Of a stretch of DNA of 64,000 bases, positions 41,597 through 49,465 are shown piece by piece. The notes below the pieces were generated by a model. That model had not been told where the DNA came from and did no database searches. It worked only from the letters and a program-made list of their open reading frames with translations. The stretch lies in assembly GCF_009720485.1 (NCBI RefSeq), contig NZ_CP045245.1, positions 558,001 to 622,000 on the forward strand, read 5' to 3'. This DNA comes from Cellulomonas sp. JZ18 (GTDB lineage Bacteria; Actinomycetota; Actinomycetes; Actinomycetales; Cellulomonadaceae). Numbering within the stretch: the first letter of the stretch is position 1; every line of letters begins with the position of its first letter. The position numbers were made by a program, and so were the translations under genes.

Positions 41597-42487
41597 CTAC
41601 GGCAGGAGCGCGACGGCGACGCCGCCCACCTGGGCGTCGTGCTCGACGACCAGCACGCCCCCGTCGCCCGGCCGCGCGCCGTCCTCGGCGAGCGTCTCCC
41701 ACACCGCGGTGGCGGGGAGCGCGCCGGCGGCGGCCCGTGTCACCGCCGCACCCGGCACGAGGGCGTGGGCCCAGGCGGAGGGCACGGTCGAGCCGAGCAC
41801 GACCCGCGCCACGCCCGACGTGCCGTCGACGGCCGCGGCCGCCTCCCGCGCGGTCGCGGCCGCCACCTCCTGCGGTGATGCCACGCGCAGCCCCTGGCGG
41901 CCGTGCACCCGCAGCCCGGGGCCGGGGGTGGCCTCGAGGAGCAGCGCGACCGCGACCCCGCTCGGCGCGTCAGCGGGGCGCCGGAGCCGGTCGCCGTACG
42001 GGAGGCGGTCCTGCTCCACCACGGCGACGACCACCCGCTCGTACCGCTCGCGGGCCGCGAGCGCGGTCGCGAGGCGGATCGCGGTGAACCCCGAGAGCGC
42101 ACCGCGGTCCGTGACCGCGAAGGAGTCGCCGTGCCGGACCCCGATCTCATGCGCCGCCTGCAGGGCGGCCAGCGTGTCGAACGTGACGTCGTGCAGGGCG
42201 TGGGCCACGACCAGCAGGTCTGGCGGTGCCCCGAGGTCGAGCGCCCCGACCGCACGGACCACCATCGGGCCGTACGCGTGGCCCGTTCTGCCGTCGCCCC
42301 GGCTCGGCTCCTCGAGCGGGAAGTGGCGGCGCATGACCTCGGCGGCGTCGTGCGGCGTCACGGGCTGCGTCGGTGCGCCGGACCGGACCGCCACGACGGC
42401 GGTCGCGGCGTACCCGCCGACCGCGGATCTCCCGGGCCCGGCGGGACCCGTCTCGGTGTCGGCCTGGTGCCGGATCGGCATCCGCAT
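41597..42487 (-). CDS. KAS III-like protein lacking the active cysteine
   Basis: This is a 296-residue thiolase-fold protein. The region that aligns with the cysteine turn of its neighbours (TQRFCAGT) reads TDRGALSG, with Ala130 in the cysteine place. The third-site segment (GHCFGAD) also has no counterpart, and the end reads VLVVEHDAQVGGVAVALLP. It therefore cannot form an acyl-enzyme. It starts 23 bases after the intact KAS III gene 42511-43437 on the same strand. By analogy to PqsB with PqsC, it probably forms a heterodimer in which it shapes or stabilises the active partner. This is inference from pairing; no fold comparison was run. Confidence 0.7.
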   Translation of the reverse strand: MRMPIRHQADTETGPAGPGRSAVGGYAATAVVAVRSGAPTQPVTPHDAAEVMRRHFPLEEPSRGDGRTGHAYGPMVVRAVGALDLGAPPDLLVVAHALHDVTFDTLAALQAAHEIGVRHGDSFAVTDRGALSGFTAIRLATALAARERYERVVVAVVEQDRLPYGDRLRRPADAPSGVAVALLLEATPGPGLRVHGRQGLRVASPQEVAAATAREAAAAVDGTSGVARVVLGSTVPSAWAHALVPGAAVTRAAAGALPATAVWETLAEDGARPGDGGVLVVEHDAQVGGVAVALLP

Positions 42488-42510
42488 CGGTCCTCCGCTC
42501 GTCGCCGCGC

Positions 42511-43437
42511 TCAGTGCCGGAAGACCGCTGCGGCGAACACGGCCCCGATCCCGACGGCGGTCACCAGGTAGTGGTCACCGGGGGCGAGGCGGTCGTCGTC
42601 GAGCGCCGCCCGGAGGTTGAGGAAGGTGTCCGCGCCCCAGCAGTGCCCCGTCCGGGCGAGCTCGGAGACGATCCGGCTCCTCGGGATCCCGGTGCGCGAG
42701 GCCCCCATCGCGGAGATCAACCGGCTCGTGTTCATGGGCAGGTACAGCGCGATGTCCTGCCCCGTGAGCTCCGCGCCGTCGAGCGCCTGCGCGACGACCG
42801 AGTCGAACGTCTCCCAGTGCACCGCGGAGAAGTGGGCGCGAGCGGCGTCGTCCATCGCCATGCTGGACCCGCCGACGGGCACCGGTTCGCTGCGGTAGGA
42901 CAGCAGGACGTCCGACGGCCCCTGCGCCGACACCAGGACCGCCGCGGTCGCCTCGCCCTGCAAGGACATGCCGGGGATGACGCGGTTGACGCGCCCGTAG
43001 GTCTTCTCGCCGACGAGGAGGAGAGCGAGCGCGTCCGGGTCGGGGTCCGCGGCCAGCAGGGTGCCCGCCAGGTCGAGGGCGTGCAGGGCGCCGGCGCACG
43101 CGCGGTCCTGGAGGGTGAAGGACTCCGCGTGCTCGAGCCCCATCGCACGGGCCACCGTCGCCGCCGGCACCTCCGGGTACGGCGCGGACCAGCGCATCGA
43201 GCGCGACCGGACGACGTACCGGACGGCCGGTGCGAGGGACGCGAGGGACCCGAGGTTCCTCGCCGCGCCCAGGAGCAGCTCGGCGTCGCTGGTCGCCGGG
43301 TCGTGGCAGACCGTGCCGTAGCCGTGGCTGCGGACGAACGTCCGCAGCTCGTCGTCCGTGAGCCCGAGGTCCTCCTGGAGCTCCGCGACCGGCACCCGTG
43401 GCGGCAGGAAGACCGCGACCTCGCGCATCGCCGTCAT
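42511..43437 (-). CDS. KAS III-like enzyme with Cys but Met at the His position
   Basis: The product is 308 residues. The nucleophile is Cys114 in LQDRACAGALHALDL. The position of the usual first histidine (LPHN in relatives) reads LPMNTSRL, with Met235. A histidine is kept at the third site, His265 in GHCWGADTFL. The end GIGAVFAAAVFRH is family-typical. ATG 43437 follows GGGAGGGG. It is the first gene of a minus-strand operon driven by the SARP-type promoter, followed by its cysteine-less partner. Acyl transfer to an acceptor, rather than decarboxylative condensation, is the likelier chemistry. Confidence 0.78.
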   Translation of the reverse strand: MTAMREVAVFLPPRVPVAELQEDLGLTDDELRTFVRSHGYGTVCHDPATSDAELLLGAARNLGSLASLAPAVRYVVRSRSMRWSAPYPEVPAATVARAMGLEHAESFTLQDRACAGALHALDLAGTLLAADPDPDALALLLVGEKTYGRVNRVIPGMSLQGEATAAVLVSAQGPSDVLLSYRSEPVPVGGSSMAMDDAARAHFSAVHWETFDSVVAQALDGAELTGQDIALYLPMNTSRLISAMGASRTGIPRSRIVSELARTGHCWGADTFLNLRAALDDDRLAPGDHYLVTAVGIGAVFAAAVFRH

Positions 43438-43488
43438 CCGGCACCCCTCCCGCGTCGTGCGTCGTCGTCCCGAACCCGGGCGCCCGTG

Positions 43489-43532
43489 ACGATAGGAGCG
43501 GCTGCTGACACGTCGCTGACACCGTGCTGTCG
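43489..43532 (-). promoter_or_regulatory. SARP-type operator and promoter of the KAS III operon
   Basis: Reading the minus strand: CGACAGC (43532-43526), TGTCAGC (43521-43515) and TGTCAGC (43510-43504) repeat every 11 bases. Nine bases later comes TATCGT (43494-43489), a TAnnnT box. Repeat sequence, period and spacing match the promoter at 29431-29474. The same repeats could also serve the divergent gene at 43641. Confidence 0.75.
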
Positions 43533-43640
43533 TGGGACGCGAGCGGTATTGGCTCGTCCGGGCCGCTGCGGCACAGTGGGCGCGCCCACCCCGGAGGACC
43601 CTGCCCGACGGGCCCCTGCCGCACGCCCACGGAGGCACAC

Positions 43641-44573
43641 GTGACGAGTCTCGTCGAGCTGGGCGCCCACCTGCCGCCGCAGTCGGCCACGCTGGCCGAG
43701 CTCGCGGCCCCGCTCGGCATGTCGGAGCAGGACGTGCAGGTGTACACGAAGTTCCTCGGCATGTCCGAGGTGCGGGTGGCCGGTGACGCGGACTACGGCG
43801 ACCTCCTCGTCGCCGCGGGCCGCACCCTCACGGCGCTGCGGGGGCAGGAGCACCGCGTCCGCTACGTCATCGCGGCGCGCAGCATGCAGATCACCGGGAT
43901 GGGGCGGCGCAACCCCCTGCACGAGGCGGCCGCCCGGCTCGGCGTCCCGCACGCCGTCACCCTGACGCTGACCCAGCGGTTCTGCTCGGGCACGCTCACC
44001 GCCATCGACCTGGCCGGCAGGCTGCTGGACGCGGACGGCGACGCCGACGGGCTGGCGGTCGTGCTCGCCGGCGAGAAGTGCATCCCGCACACGTTCTCCC
44101 AGCTCGTCGACGGCGTCGCGGTGATGGGCGACTCGACGGCGGCGTGCCTGGTCGCGCCCGCGGGGGACCGCGACGTGGTGCTGTCCGTGGCCACGCGGCG
44201 GCTCGCCCGGTTCGGCACGCTGACGATGGCGCCGGAGGAGTACAAGGAGTACTCCCGGCTCTACGCGCCGACGATCTCCGCGGTGGTCCACGACGCGCTC
44301 GACCGGGCGGGCGTCGCGCTGGCGGACGTCGCCCTGGTGCTCCCGCACCACGTGAACGTCTTCTCCTGGCGGGGCGTGTGCAAGGAGCTCGGGCTCGCGC
44401 GGGACCGCGTCCACCTCGACCTGCTGCCGGTCACCGGGCACTGCTTCGGGGCCGACCAGCTCATCGCGCACGTGGACGCGGCGCGCAAGGCACGCCTGGA
44501 GCAGGGCGACCTCTACCTGATGGTGGCCACCGGTCTCGGCGGCGAGTTCGCGGCCATGGTGCTGCGACGGTGA
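43641..44573 (+). CDS. KAS III-like enzyme (Cys-His-His)
   Basis: The product is 310 residues, a close paralogue of the protein at 28389. The nucleophile is Cys115 in TQRFCSGTLTAIDL, the first histidine His236 in LPHHVNVF, and the third-site residue His267 in GHCFGADQL. GTG 43641 follows GGAGG at 43631. It is divergent from the 42511 gene and is followed after 52 bases by a cysteine-less KAS-like protein, repeating the pairing of the other operon. Its acyl substrate may be the enoyl or acyl thioester shaped by the acyl-CoA dehydrogenase encoded two genes downstream. Confidence 0.82.
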   Translation: MTSLVELGAHLPPQSATLAELAAPLGMSEQDVQVYTKFLGMSEVRVAGDADYGDLLVAAGRTLTALRGQEHRVRYVIAARSMQITGMGRRNPLHEAAARLGVPHAVTLTLTQRFCSGTLTAIDLAGRLLDADGDADGLAVVLAGEKCIPHTFSQLVDGVAVMGDSTAACLVAPAGDRDVVLSVATRRLARFGTLTMAPEEYKEYSRLYAPTISAVVHDALDRAGVALADVALVLPHHVNVFSWRGVCKELGLARDRVHLDLLPVTGHCFGADQLIAHVDAARKARLEQGDLYLMVATGLGGEFAAMVLRR

Positions 44574-44625
44574 CCGCCCGGGCCGCCGCCCCCGCTGCCG
44601 ACCACGAGAGAGGAAGGAGAACGGC

Positions 44626-46002
44626 ATGCTGATGAAGGAGACGGACGTCGTCCTCGAGGCGGTGCTCGACGTCGACCTCCCCCCGGTCGCCGAGCGGTCC
44701 CTCGAGGACGTCGAGAAGATCCGCCGCTCCGCGGCGTGGCTCTACGGGGTGGACGTCGCGGACGTCGAGCCGCCCGGGCGTGACCACCCCGAGCTCCTCA
44801 CCGCCGCGCTGCGCGCGCTCGCCGACCGCGGCTACGCCGACGTCTCCGTGTGCGTGATGGCGCTGTCCACGCCGGACGTGCAGTACGAGAAGTCGCTCGC
44901 CGCGTTGTTCTCGGCCGGCACCGCGGCCGAGCCGAGCGTCGTGGGGGTGACGGAGCAGGGGCTCGCAGGGCCGTTCACCGCCCTGCGGCTCGCCGCGCTG
45001 GAGCTCGCCACCACCGACGGACGGGCCGTCGTCCTCGTCCCCGACCTCCGTCCCGTGGTGCCGACGCCGGGCCGGCAGCTGACGGAGGACCGGATGGTCG
45101 TGCTCGTCCTGCGCCGCGGGGGCGCGGGGCGCGTGGTGCGGGGGCTGGAGGTGCGACGCACCCCGGACCCCCTCCCGGGCAGCCACCCGTCCACCCGCGC
45201 CGGGGACGGCACCGTCACCGTCGTGGGGCACCACGTCGAGCGTCCGGACGACGCCGTCCTCGTCCCCCGGGACGGCGCGTTCACCACCGGCGTGTGGGAG
45301 GTCCTCGCCCGCCTGCTCGCGGACGAGGACCACGCACGGGCGCCGATCGCCGTCGTCGAGGAGGACCACCTGCTCGGCTACCGCTGCGAGCTGCTGCTCG
45401 GACCCGCCCACCGCGTGCCGGACGTCGACGGCTACCGGCGCGTGGCCGCCGCGCACGGCGCGGCCGACGCCCTCGCGCGCGCCGCTCGGGACCTCGTGCC
45501 GGCCGGGCCGGTCGTCGTCCTGCCCGCGGACCACGAGGCGGGGGCCGGCTACCGCCGGCTGGCGACGCTTCCCACCGACGGTGCCGACCTGACGGTGTGG
45601 CGCTCGACCACGGAGCAGGGGGACGCGGCACCGCCGTCGGACTGGGACCTCGCCGTGACGTGGATCCGCCTGGGCCTGACCGAGCGGCTGCTCGCCGCCG
45701 TCGTCGCCCACCTGCAGGGCCGCCGAGTGGGGGGCGTGGTCACCGCGTCGCTGGGGCCCGTGAAGGTGCAGGTCGCCGACGTCGTGCTGCGCCAGCTCGA
45801 GGCCGAGGCCCTGCTGACCGCGGCCGACGCGCCCGCACGTGCCTCGGTGCGGGAGGCGGGCCTGCTGCTCGACGACGCGGTGCGCGACTGCATCCGCCTG
45901 CTGGGTGCGGCGGGCTTCGCCGACACCCCGCTCGCGCGCAGCGCCTACGCGGCGGACATCCTCGGGAACGTCGGCGACGTGAGCATCGGAGAGCCCGTAT
46001 GA
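44626..46002 (+). CDS. Cysteine-less KAS III-like protein with C-terminal helical extension
   Basis: The product is 458 residues. The first 300 or so resemble KAS III. The active-site turn reads VTEQGLAGPFTALRLAALELA, with Leu113 where relatives have cysteine, so it is not an acyl-enzyme former. From about residue 350 a helical region (WIRLGLTERLLAAVVAHLQGR, then IRLLGAAGFADTPLARSAYAADIL) resembles the C-terminal helices of acyl-CoA dehydrogenases; that is a tentative reading. AAGGAGA precedes the ATG. The stop overlaps the acyl-CoA dehydrogenase start. It is probably a scaffold subunit for the KAS III encoded upstream, perhaps also contacting the dehydrogenase. Confidence 0.65.
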   Translation: MLMKETDVVLEAVLDVDLPPVAERSLEDVEKIRRSAAWLYGVDVADVEPPGRDHPELLTAALRALADRGYADVSVCVMALSTPDVQYEKSLAALFSAGTAAEPSVVGVTEQGLAGPFTALRLAALELATTDGRAVVLVPDLRPVVPTPGRQLTEDRMVVLVLRRGGAGRVVRGLEVRRTPDPLPGSHPSTRAGDGTVTVVGHHVERPDDAVLVPRDGAFTTGVWEVLARLLADEDHARAPIAVVEEDHLLGYRCELLLGPAHRVPDVDGYRRVAAAHGAADALARAARDLVPAGPVVVLPADHEAGAGYRRLATLPTDGADLTVWRSTTEQGDAAPPSDWDLAVTWIRLGLTERLLAAVVAHLQGRRVGGVVTASLGPVKVQVADVVLRQLEAEALLTAADAPARASVREAGLLLDDAVRDCIRLLGAAGFADTPLARSAYAADILGNVGDVSIGEPV

Positions 46003-47146
46003 CGACCGTGATCAGCCAGGGCGAGCTGCACGACCTCGCGCTCACCCTCCGCGAGCACGCCCTGGACGTGGACCGCGACCCGGACCGGTACCCGGCCTTC
46101 CTGGAGCAGGAGGAGGTCCGGCTGCGCGGCCGCAGAGCGACCGGGGATGGTCCCGAGGCCCGCCGGCTCGCCGTCGACGGCGACGTGGTCCCGCTGGACT
46201 CCTGCCTCGCCAACGTCGTGATCGCCGAGGAGCTCGCGTGGGGCGACGCCCCGATGTCCATCGGCCGCAAGGGTCCGGCGATGGCCGGCTACGTCGTGGG
46301 CGCGATCGGGAGCGAGGAGCAGAAGGAGCGGTTCTTCGGCCACCTCGCGGGACGCGAGGCGTGGACCTACTTCGCGCTGACGGAGCCCGAGCGGGGCTCG
46401 GACCCGGCGGCGATGACGACGCAGGTCGTCGGAGGCTCGCGGGGCGAGGGGCGGGTCCGTGGCACCAAGAAGTACATCGGGAACGCGGCACGAGCGGACC
46501 TGGGGGTGGTCTTCGCCCGGCACAGCGCCGGTCCGCTCGGGTCGGCGCGTACCTCGTGGAGACCTCCCGCGCAGGGTTCGGGGCCCGGCCCCTCGCGACC
46601 CTGGGCTTCCGTGCGCTCCAGCTCAGCGAGGTGGTCCTCGACGACGTGGAGGTCACCCGGGCGGACCTCCTGGGCTCGCACCTGCCCCCGTCCCGGCGGG
46701 GCATGGGCGCCGCGACGAACGTCTTCTACACGCTGCGTCCGCAGCTGGCGGCGTCCGCGCTGGGGATCGCGTGCGCGGCGCACGACTACGTCGCCGCGCA
46801 CCGCCGGGACCTCGACGCGGCGGAGCGGGCGGCGATGGCACGCTTCGGTGCGCGCATCGCCGCCGTGCGGGCCGTCATCCGCACGGCCGCGCGCGAGATC
46901 GACGCGGGACGGCTGCTGGGCGGACCGGGCTCGGCGTCGAAGGCGCTGGCCGTCGCGCTCGCCGACGAGCTCGTCAACGCCGCGCCGCGCTTCCTCGGCC
47001 CCGGCTCGCGCTGGGAGCACCCCTTCCTGGACAAGTGGATCCGCGACCTGCGCGGCCTGGAGCTGATGGAGGGGACGTCCACGGTGCAGAAGCTGACGCT
47101 GGCCCAGGCCTACGCGCAGCGCGAGACCGTCGCGCGTCGGGGGTGA
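45999..47146 (+). CDS. Acyl-CoA/acyl-ACP dehydrogenase (apparent frameshift)
   Basis: This is a flavoprotein of the acyl-CoA dehydrogenase family. The N-terminal helical part has IAEELAWGDAPMSI, the middle has the FAD-region segment TYFALTEPERGSDPAAM and KKYIGNAARAD, and the C-terminal part has the catalytic-region LELMEGTSTVQKLTLAQ. The two parts are in different frames and join if one G is added to GGG at 46539-46541, giving 382 residues, the family's normal length. The ATG overlaps the previous stop. It would introduce an alpha,beta double bond into an acyl thioester of the pathway, passing electrons to an electron-transfer flavoprotein encoded elsewhere. Confidence 0.82.
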
Positions 47147-47235
47147 CCGCCGCGGGCGCGGCGGCACGCGGCCACGCCCACCGGGCCGGACGGCGTACGG
47201 CCGGACGTGCGCGTGTGGCCAGGACGTCCGTCCCG

Positions 47236-47241
47236 TACCCT
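47236..47241 (+). promoter_or_regulatory. Possible -10 box before the riboswitch
   Basis: TACCCT fits TAnnnT and would start transcription near 47248, just at the first conserved element of the riboswitch. No convincing -35 is seen. Confidence 0.35.
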
Positions 47242-47247
47242 GAGCCG

Positions 47248-47347
47248 GTCGAGGGGAGTACTTCCCCGCACCGACCCGGTCAGTACGGCGCACCATGCGA
47301 CCTCGGGCGGTGGCCCGCCGTCGCGGCGGGTGAAGGAGACCTCGGAG
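47248..47347 (+). ncRNA. yybP-ykoY manganese riboswitch
   Basis: The conserved blocks of this RNA class appear in order: GGGGAGTA (47253-47260) followed by a short pairing CCCC, then GGTCAGTACGGCG (47278-47290), then GGTGAAGGAGACCTCGG (47329-47345). The E. coli members have the comparable GGGGAGUAGC, GGUCAACA and GGUGAGACC. It ends about 15 bases before the ribosome site of a TerC-family gene, the classic target. Mn2+ binding would raise expression of the transporter. Identification is by eye; a covariance-model match is the decisive test. Confidence 0.75.
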
Positions 47348-47373
47348 CCACACCACACGTGTAGGAGACTCCG

Positions 47374-48426
47374 TTGACCCCGTTCCTCGCTGCCGCCGGG
47401 CCCGAAGCCGGCTCGGCCATCAGCACCATCGCCACGCCCCTCATGTGGGGCCTGACCATCGCCGCCGTCATCGCGCTGCTCGCGCTCGACTTCGTCCTCA
47501 CCCGCAAGCCGCACGAGGTGTCGATGAAGGAGGCGGCCGGCTGGTCGGCGTTCTACATCGCGCTGCCGCTCGCGTTCGGCGGGTGGATCTGGTCGCAGTT
47601 CGGCCAGCAGACCGGCGTCGAGTACCTCACCGGGTACCTCGTCGAGAAGTCCCTGTCGGTCGACAACCTGTTCGTCTTCATGCTGCTGCTCAGCGCCTTC
47701 GCGGTGCCCGCGGCGCTCCAGCAGCGCGTCCTGCTGTGGGGCATCATCGGCGCGCTCGTGCTGCGCGGCATCTTCATCGCGCTCGGTGCGGCGTTCCTCG
47801 CGAACTTCGCGTTCGCGTTCCTCGTGTTCGGCGCCATCCTGCTGGCGACGGGCGTGAAGATCCTGCGCGACCAGGTCAAGGGCACCGGCCACGACGTGGA
47901 CGTCGCGAACATGCGGTCGGTCAGGCTGATCCGCCGCTTCATGCCGGTCACCGAGGACTACCGGGGCCCGCGGATGTCGGTCGTGGAGAACGGCCGGCGG
48001 ATGCTCACGCCGTTCGCGGTCGTCGTCGTCGCCGTGTTCGCCACCGACATCGTCTTCGCCGTCGACTCCGTGCCCGCCGTGTACGGCATCACCGGCGACC
48101 CGTACCTCGTGTTCGCGACGAACGCGTTCGCGCTGCTGGGCCTGCGCGCCCTGTACTTCGTCCTGCAGGGCGCCCTGTCGAAGCTCGTGCACCTCGGCTA
48201 CGGCCTGGCGGCGATCCTCGGCTTCATCGGCGTCAAGCTCGTCCTGCACTGGGCGCACGGCATCTGGCCGGGCGTGCCGACGGTCCCGACCGTCTGGTCG
48301 CTCGTGGTCATCGTCGTCATCCTCGGCGTGGTCACCGCGACGAGCCTGTACGCGACGCGCGGCAAGGCCGGCGACGCCACCGAGTCGGCGCACGTCGCCG
48401 AGCCCGGGGCCCACCACCACCGCTGA
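47374..48426 (+). CDS. TerC/Alx-family membrane protein (probable Mn2+ exporter)
   Basis: This is a 350-residue integral membrane protein with about nine hydrophobic helices. Acidic residues within membranes are conserved: GYLVEKSLSVDNLFVFMLLLS and the repeated counterpart FATDIVFAVDSVPAVYGIT, the signature of TerC/Alx. A histidine-rich tail (GAHHHR) may bind metal. TTG 47374 is used with TAGGAG at 47362-47367. Homologues are tied to tellurite resistance and, with the upstream riboswitch, to manganese export. A terminator hairpin follows. Confidence 0.9.
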   Translation: MTPFLAAAGPEAGSAISTIATPLMWGLTIAAVIALLALDFVLTRKPHEVSMKEAAGWSAFYIALPLAFGGWIWSQFGQQTGVEYLTGYLVEKSLSVDNLFVFMLLLSAFAVPAALQQRVLLWGIIGALVLRGIFIALGAAFLANFAFAFLVFGAILLATGVKILRDQVKGTGHDVDVANMRSVRLIRRFMPVTEDYRGPRMSVVENGRRMLTPFAVVVVAVFATDIVFAVDSVPAVYGITGDPYLVFATNAFALLGLRALYFVLQGALSKLVHLGYGLAAILGFIGVKLVLHWAHGIWPGVPTVPTVWSLVVIVVILGVVTATSLYATRGKAGDATESAHVAEPGAHHHR

Positions 48427-48446
48427 CGCACCCGCACCACCGCGAC

Positions 48447-48480
48447 CGCCCGGTCGCCGGCACCCGCCGGCGGCCGGGCG
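48447..48480 (+). terminator. Terminator hairpin after the TerC gene
   Basis: A 15-base stem (48447-48461 with 48466-48480, one G-T pair) with a four-base loop lies 20 bases after the stop. The next gene is convergent, so it may stop transcripts from both sides. Confidence 0.65.
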
Positions 48481-48592
48481 TCGTCGTGCCGCCCCCGGGT
48501 GCACCCGTCGAGCGCGGTCGATGCGGCACGAGCGCGGTGGCAAGGACTGCCGCGCTCGCCGGGCGTCTACCGCGCTCGACGGGAGGGGTGGG

Positions 48593-49297
48593 TCACGACG
48601 GGGCGTCGGGGCCCTCGTCGGACGCCGGGCGCAGGCGCGTGCGGAGCGTGTCGGCGTCGGCGAGGTGGTGGGCCATGATCGCGGCGGCACGGTCGCCGTC
48701 GCGGACGGCCAGCGCCTCGAGCAGCTCGCCGTGCTCGCGGGCGCTCTTCTCCCGGTCGCCGCCCTGCGCCCGCACGAGCGCGGCCAGGTAGAAGCTGCTG
48801 ATCTGGCGCAGCGTGCGCAGCACGTCCCCGAGGCGGGGCGAGCGCGCCGCCTCGATCACCTCGAGGTGGAAGCGGCGGTTGAGCTCGAGCCACGTCGCGT
48901 GGTCGGGCGCCGCCTCCATGGCGTGCTCGGTCGCGCGCAGCGCCTCCAGCTCGTCGGCGGTGATGCGCTCGGCGGCGCGACGTGCCGCGAGGGGCTCGAG
49001 CAGCAGCCGCATCTCGTTGACCTCGACGGCCTCGTCGAGGTCGATCGCGCGGACGGTCGCAGCGCGGTGCGGGTCGACGTCGATGAGGCCCTCGTTGGCG
49101 AGGTCGCGCATCGCCTCGCGCACGGGGGTGACGCTCGTGCCGAAGCGCTCCGCGATCTCGCCCTGCACGAGGCGCGTGCCCGGCGGGTAGGTGCCGGTGA
49201 AGATCGCCTCGCGGATCTGCTCGCGCACCCACTGGTGGGCGGTGCGCGGCGGTCGGGGCGTCGCCGGTCGGCGCGCGTGCTCGTCCACGCCGGACAT
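48593..49297 (-). CDS. GntR-family regulator, FCD subfamily
   Basis: The product is 234 residues. The winged helix (about 15-80) has REQIREAIFTGTYPPGTRLVQGEIAERFGTSVTPVREAMRDL. The FCD helical domain has LNRRFHLEVIEAAR, REHGELLEAL and MAHHLADADTLR, with the usual histidines for a metal or ligand. I start it at ATG 49297; a longer reading to 49396 lacks GntR homology in its extra part. It is divergent from an ABC transporter operon that has an AT-rich inverted repeat in its promoter, so it most likely regulates that operon in response to the imported compound. Confidence 0.87.
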   Translation of the reverse strand: MSGVDEHARRPATPRPPRTAHQWVREQIREAIFTGTYPPGTRLVQGEIAERFGTSVTPVREAMRDLANEGLIDVDPHRAATVRAIDLDEAVEVNEMRLLLEPLAARRAAERITADELEALRATEHAMEAAPDHATWLELNRRFHLEVIEAARSPRLGDVLRTLRQISSFYLAALVRAQGGDREKSAREHGELLEALAVRDGDRAAAIMAHHLADADTLRTRLRPASDEGPDAPS

Positions 49298-49427
49298 CGT
49301 GGCACGCGGGGCACGGCCGCGGGCGGGGGCGCCGGTGGCGACGGACGGGGTGGCCACGTCCGGGACCAGGGGTAACACCGAGTTCACGCGAGCCACATCC
49401 CAGGGAAACGAGTCGGGTGGAGAGTCC

Positions 49428-49442
49428 TCTATAGATTATAGA
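49428..49442. promoter_or_regulatory. AT-rich inverted repeat, probable GntR operator
   Basis: TCTATAGATTATAGA consists of TCTATA and TATAGA around GAT, a perfect 6-base inverted repeat. It stands out in GC-rich DNA and lies 23 bases before the ABC ATPase start, in the divergent region with the GntR gene. It may also contain the -10 of the operon. Confidence 0.6.
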
Positions 49443-49465
49443 ATCGACGAACCGAGGGAGACCCC

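Noticed and set aside
28200..46600. Programmed frameshifting in the adenylation, condensation and dehydrogenase genes
   Set aside because: No slippery heptamer followed by a pseudoknot was recognised, and unrelated genes outside the cluster show the same missing-base pattern in G/C runs.
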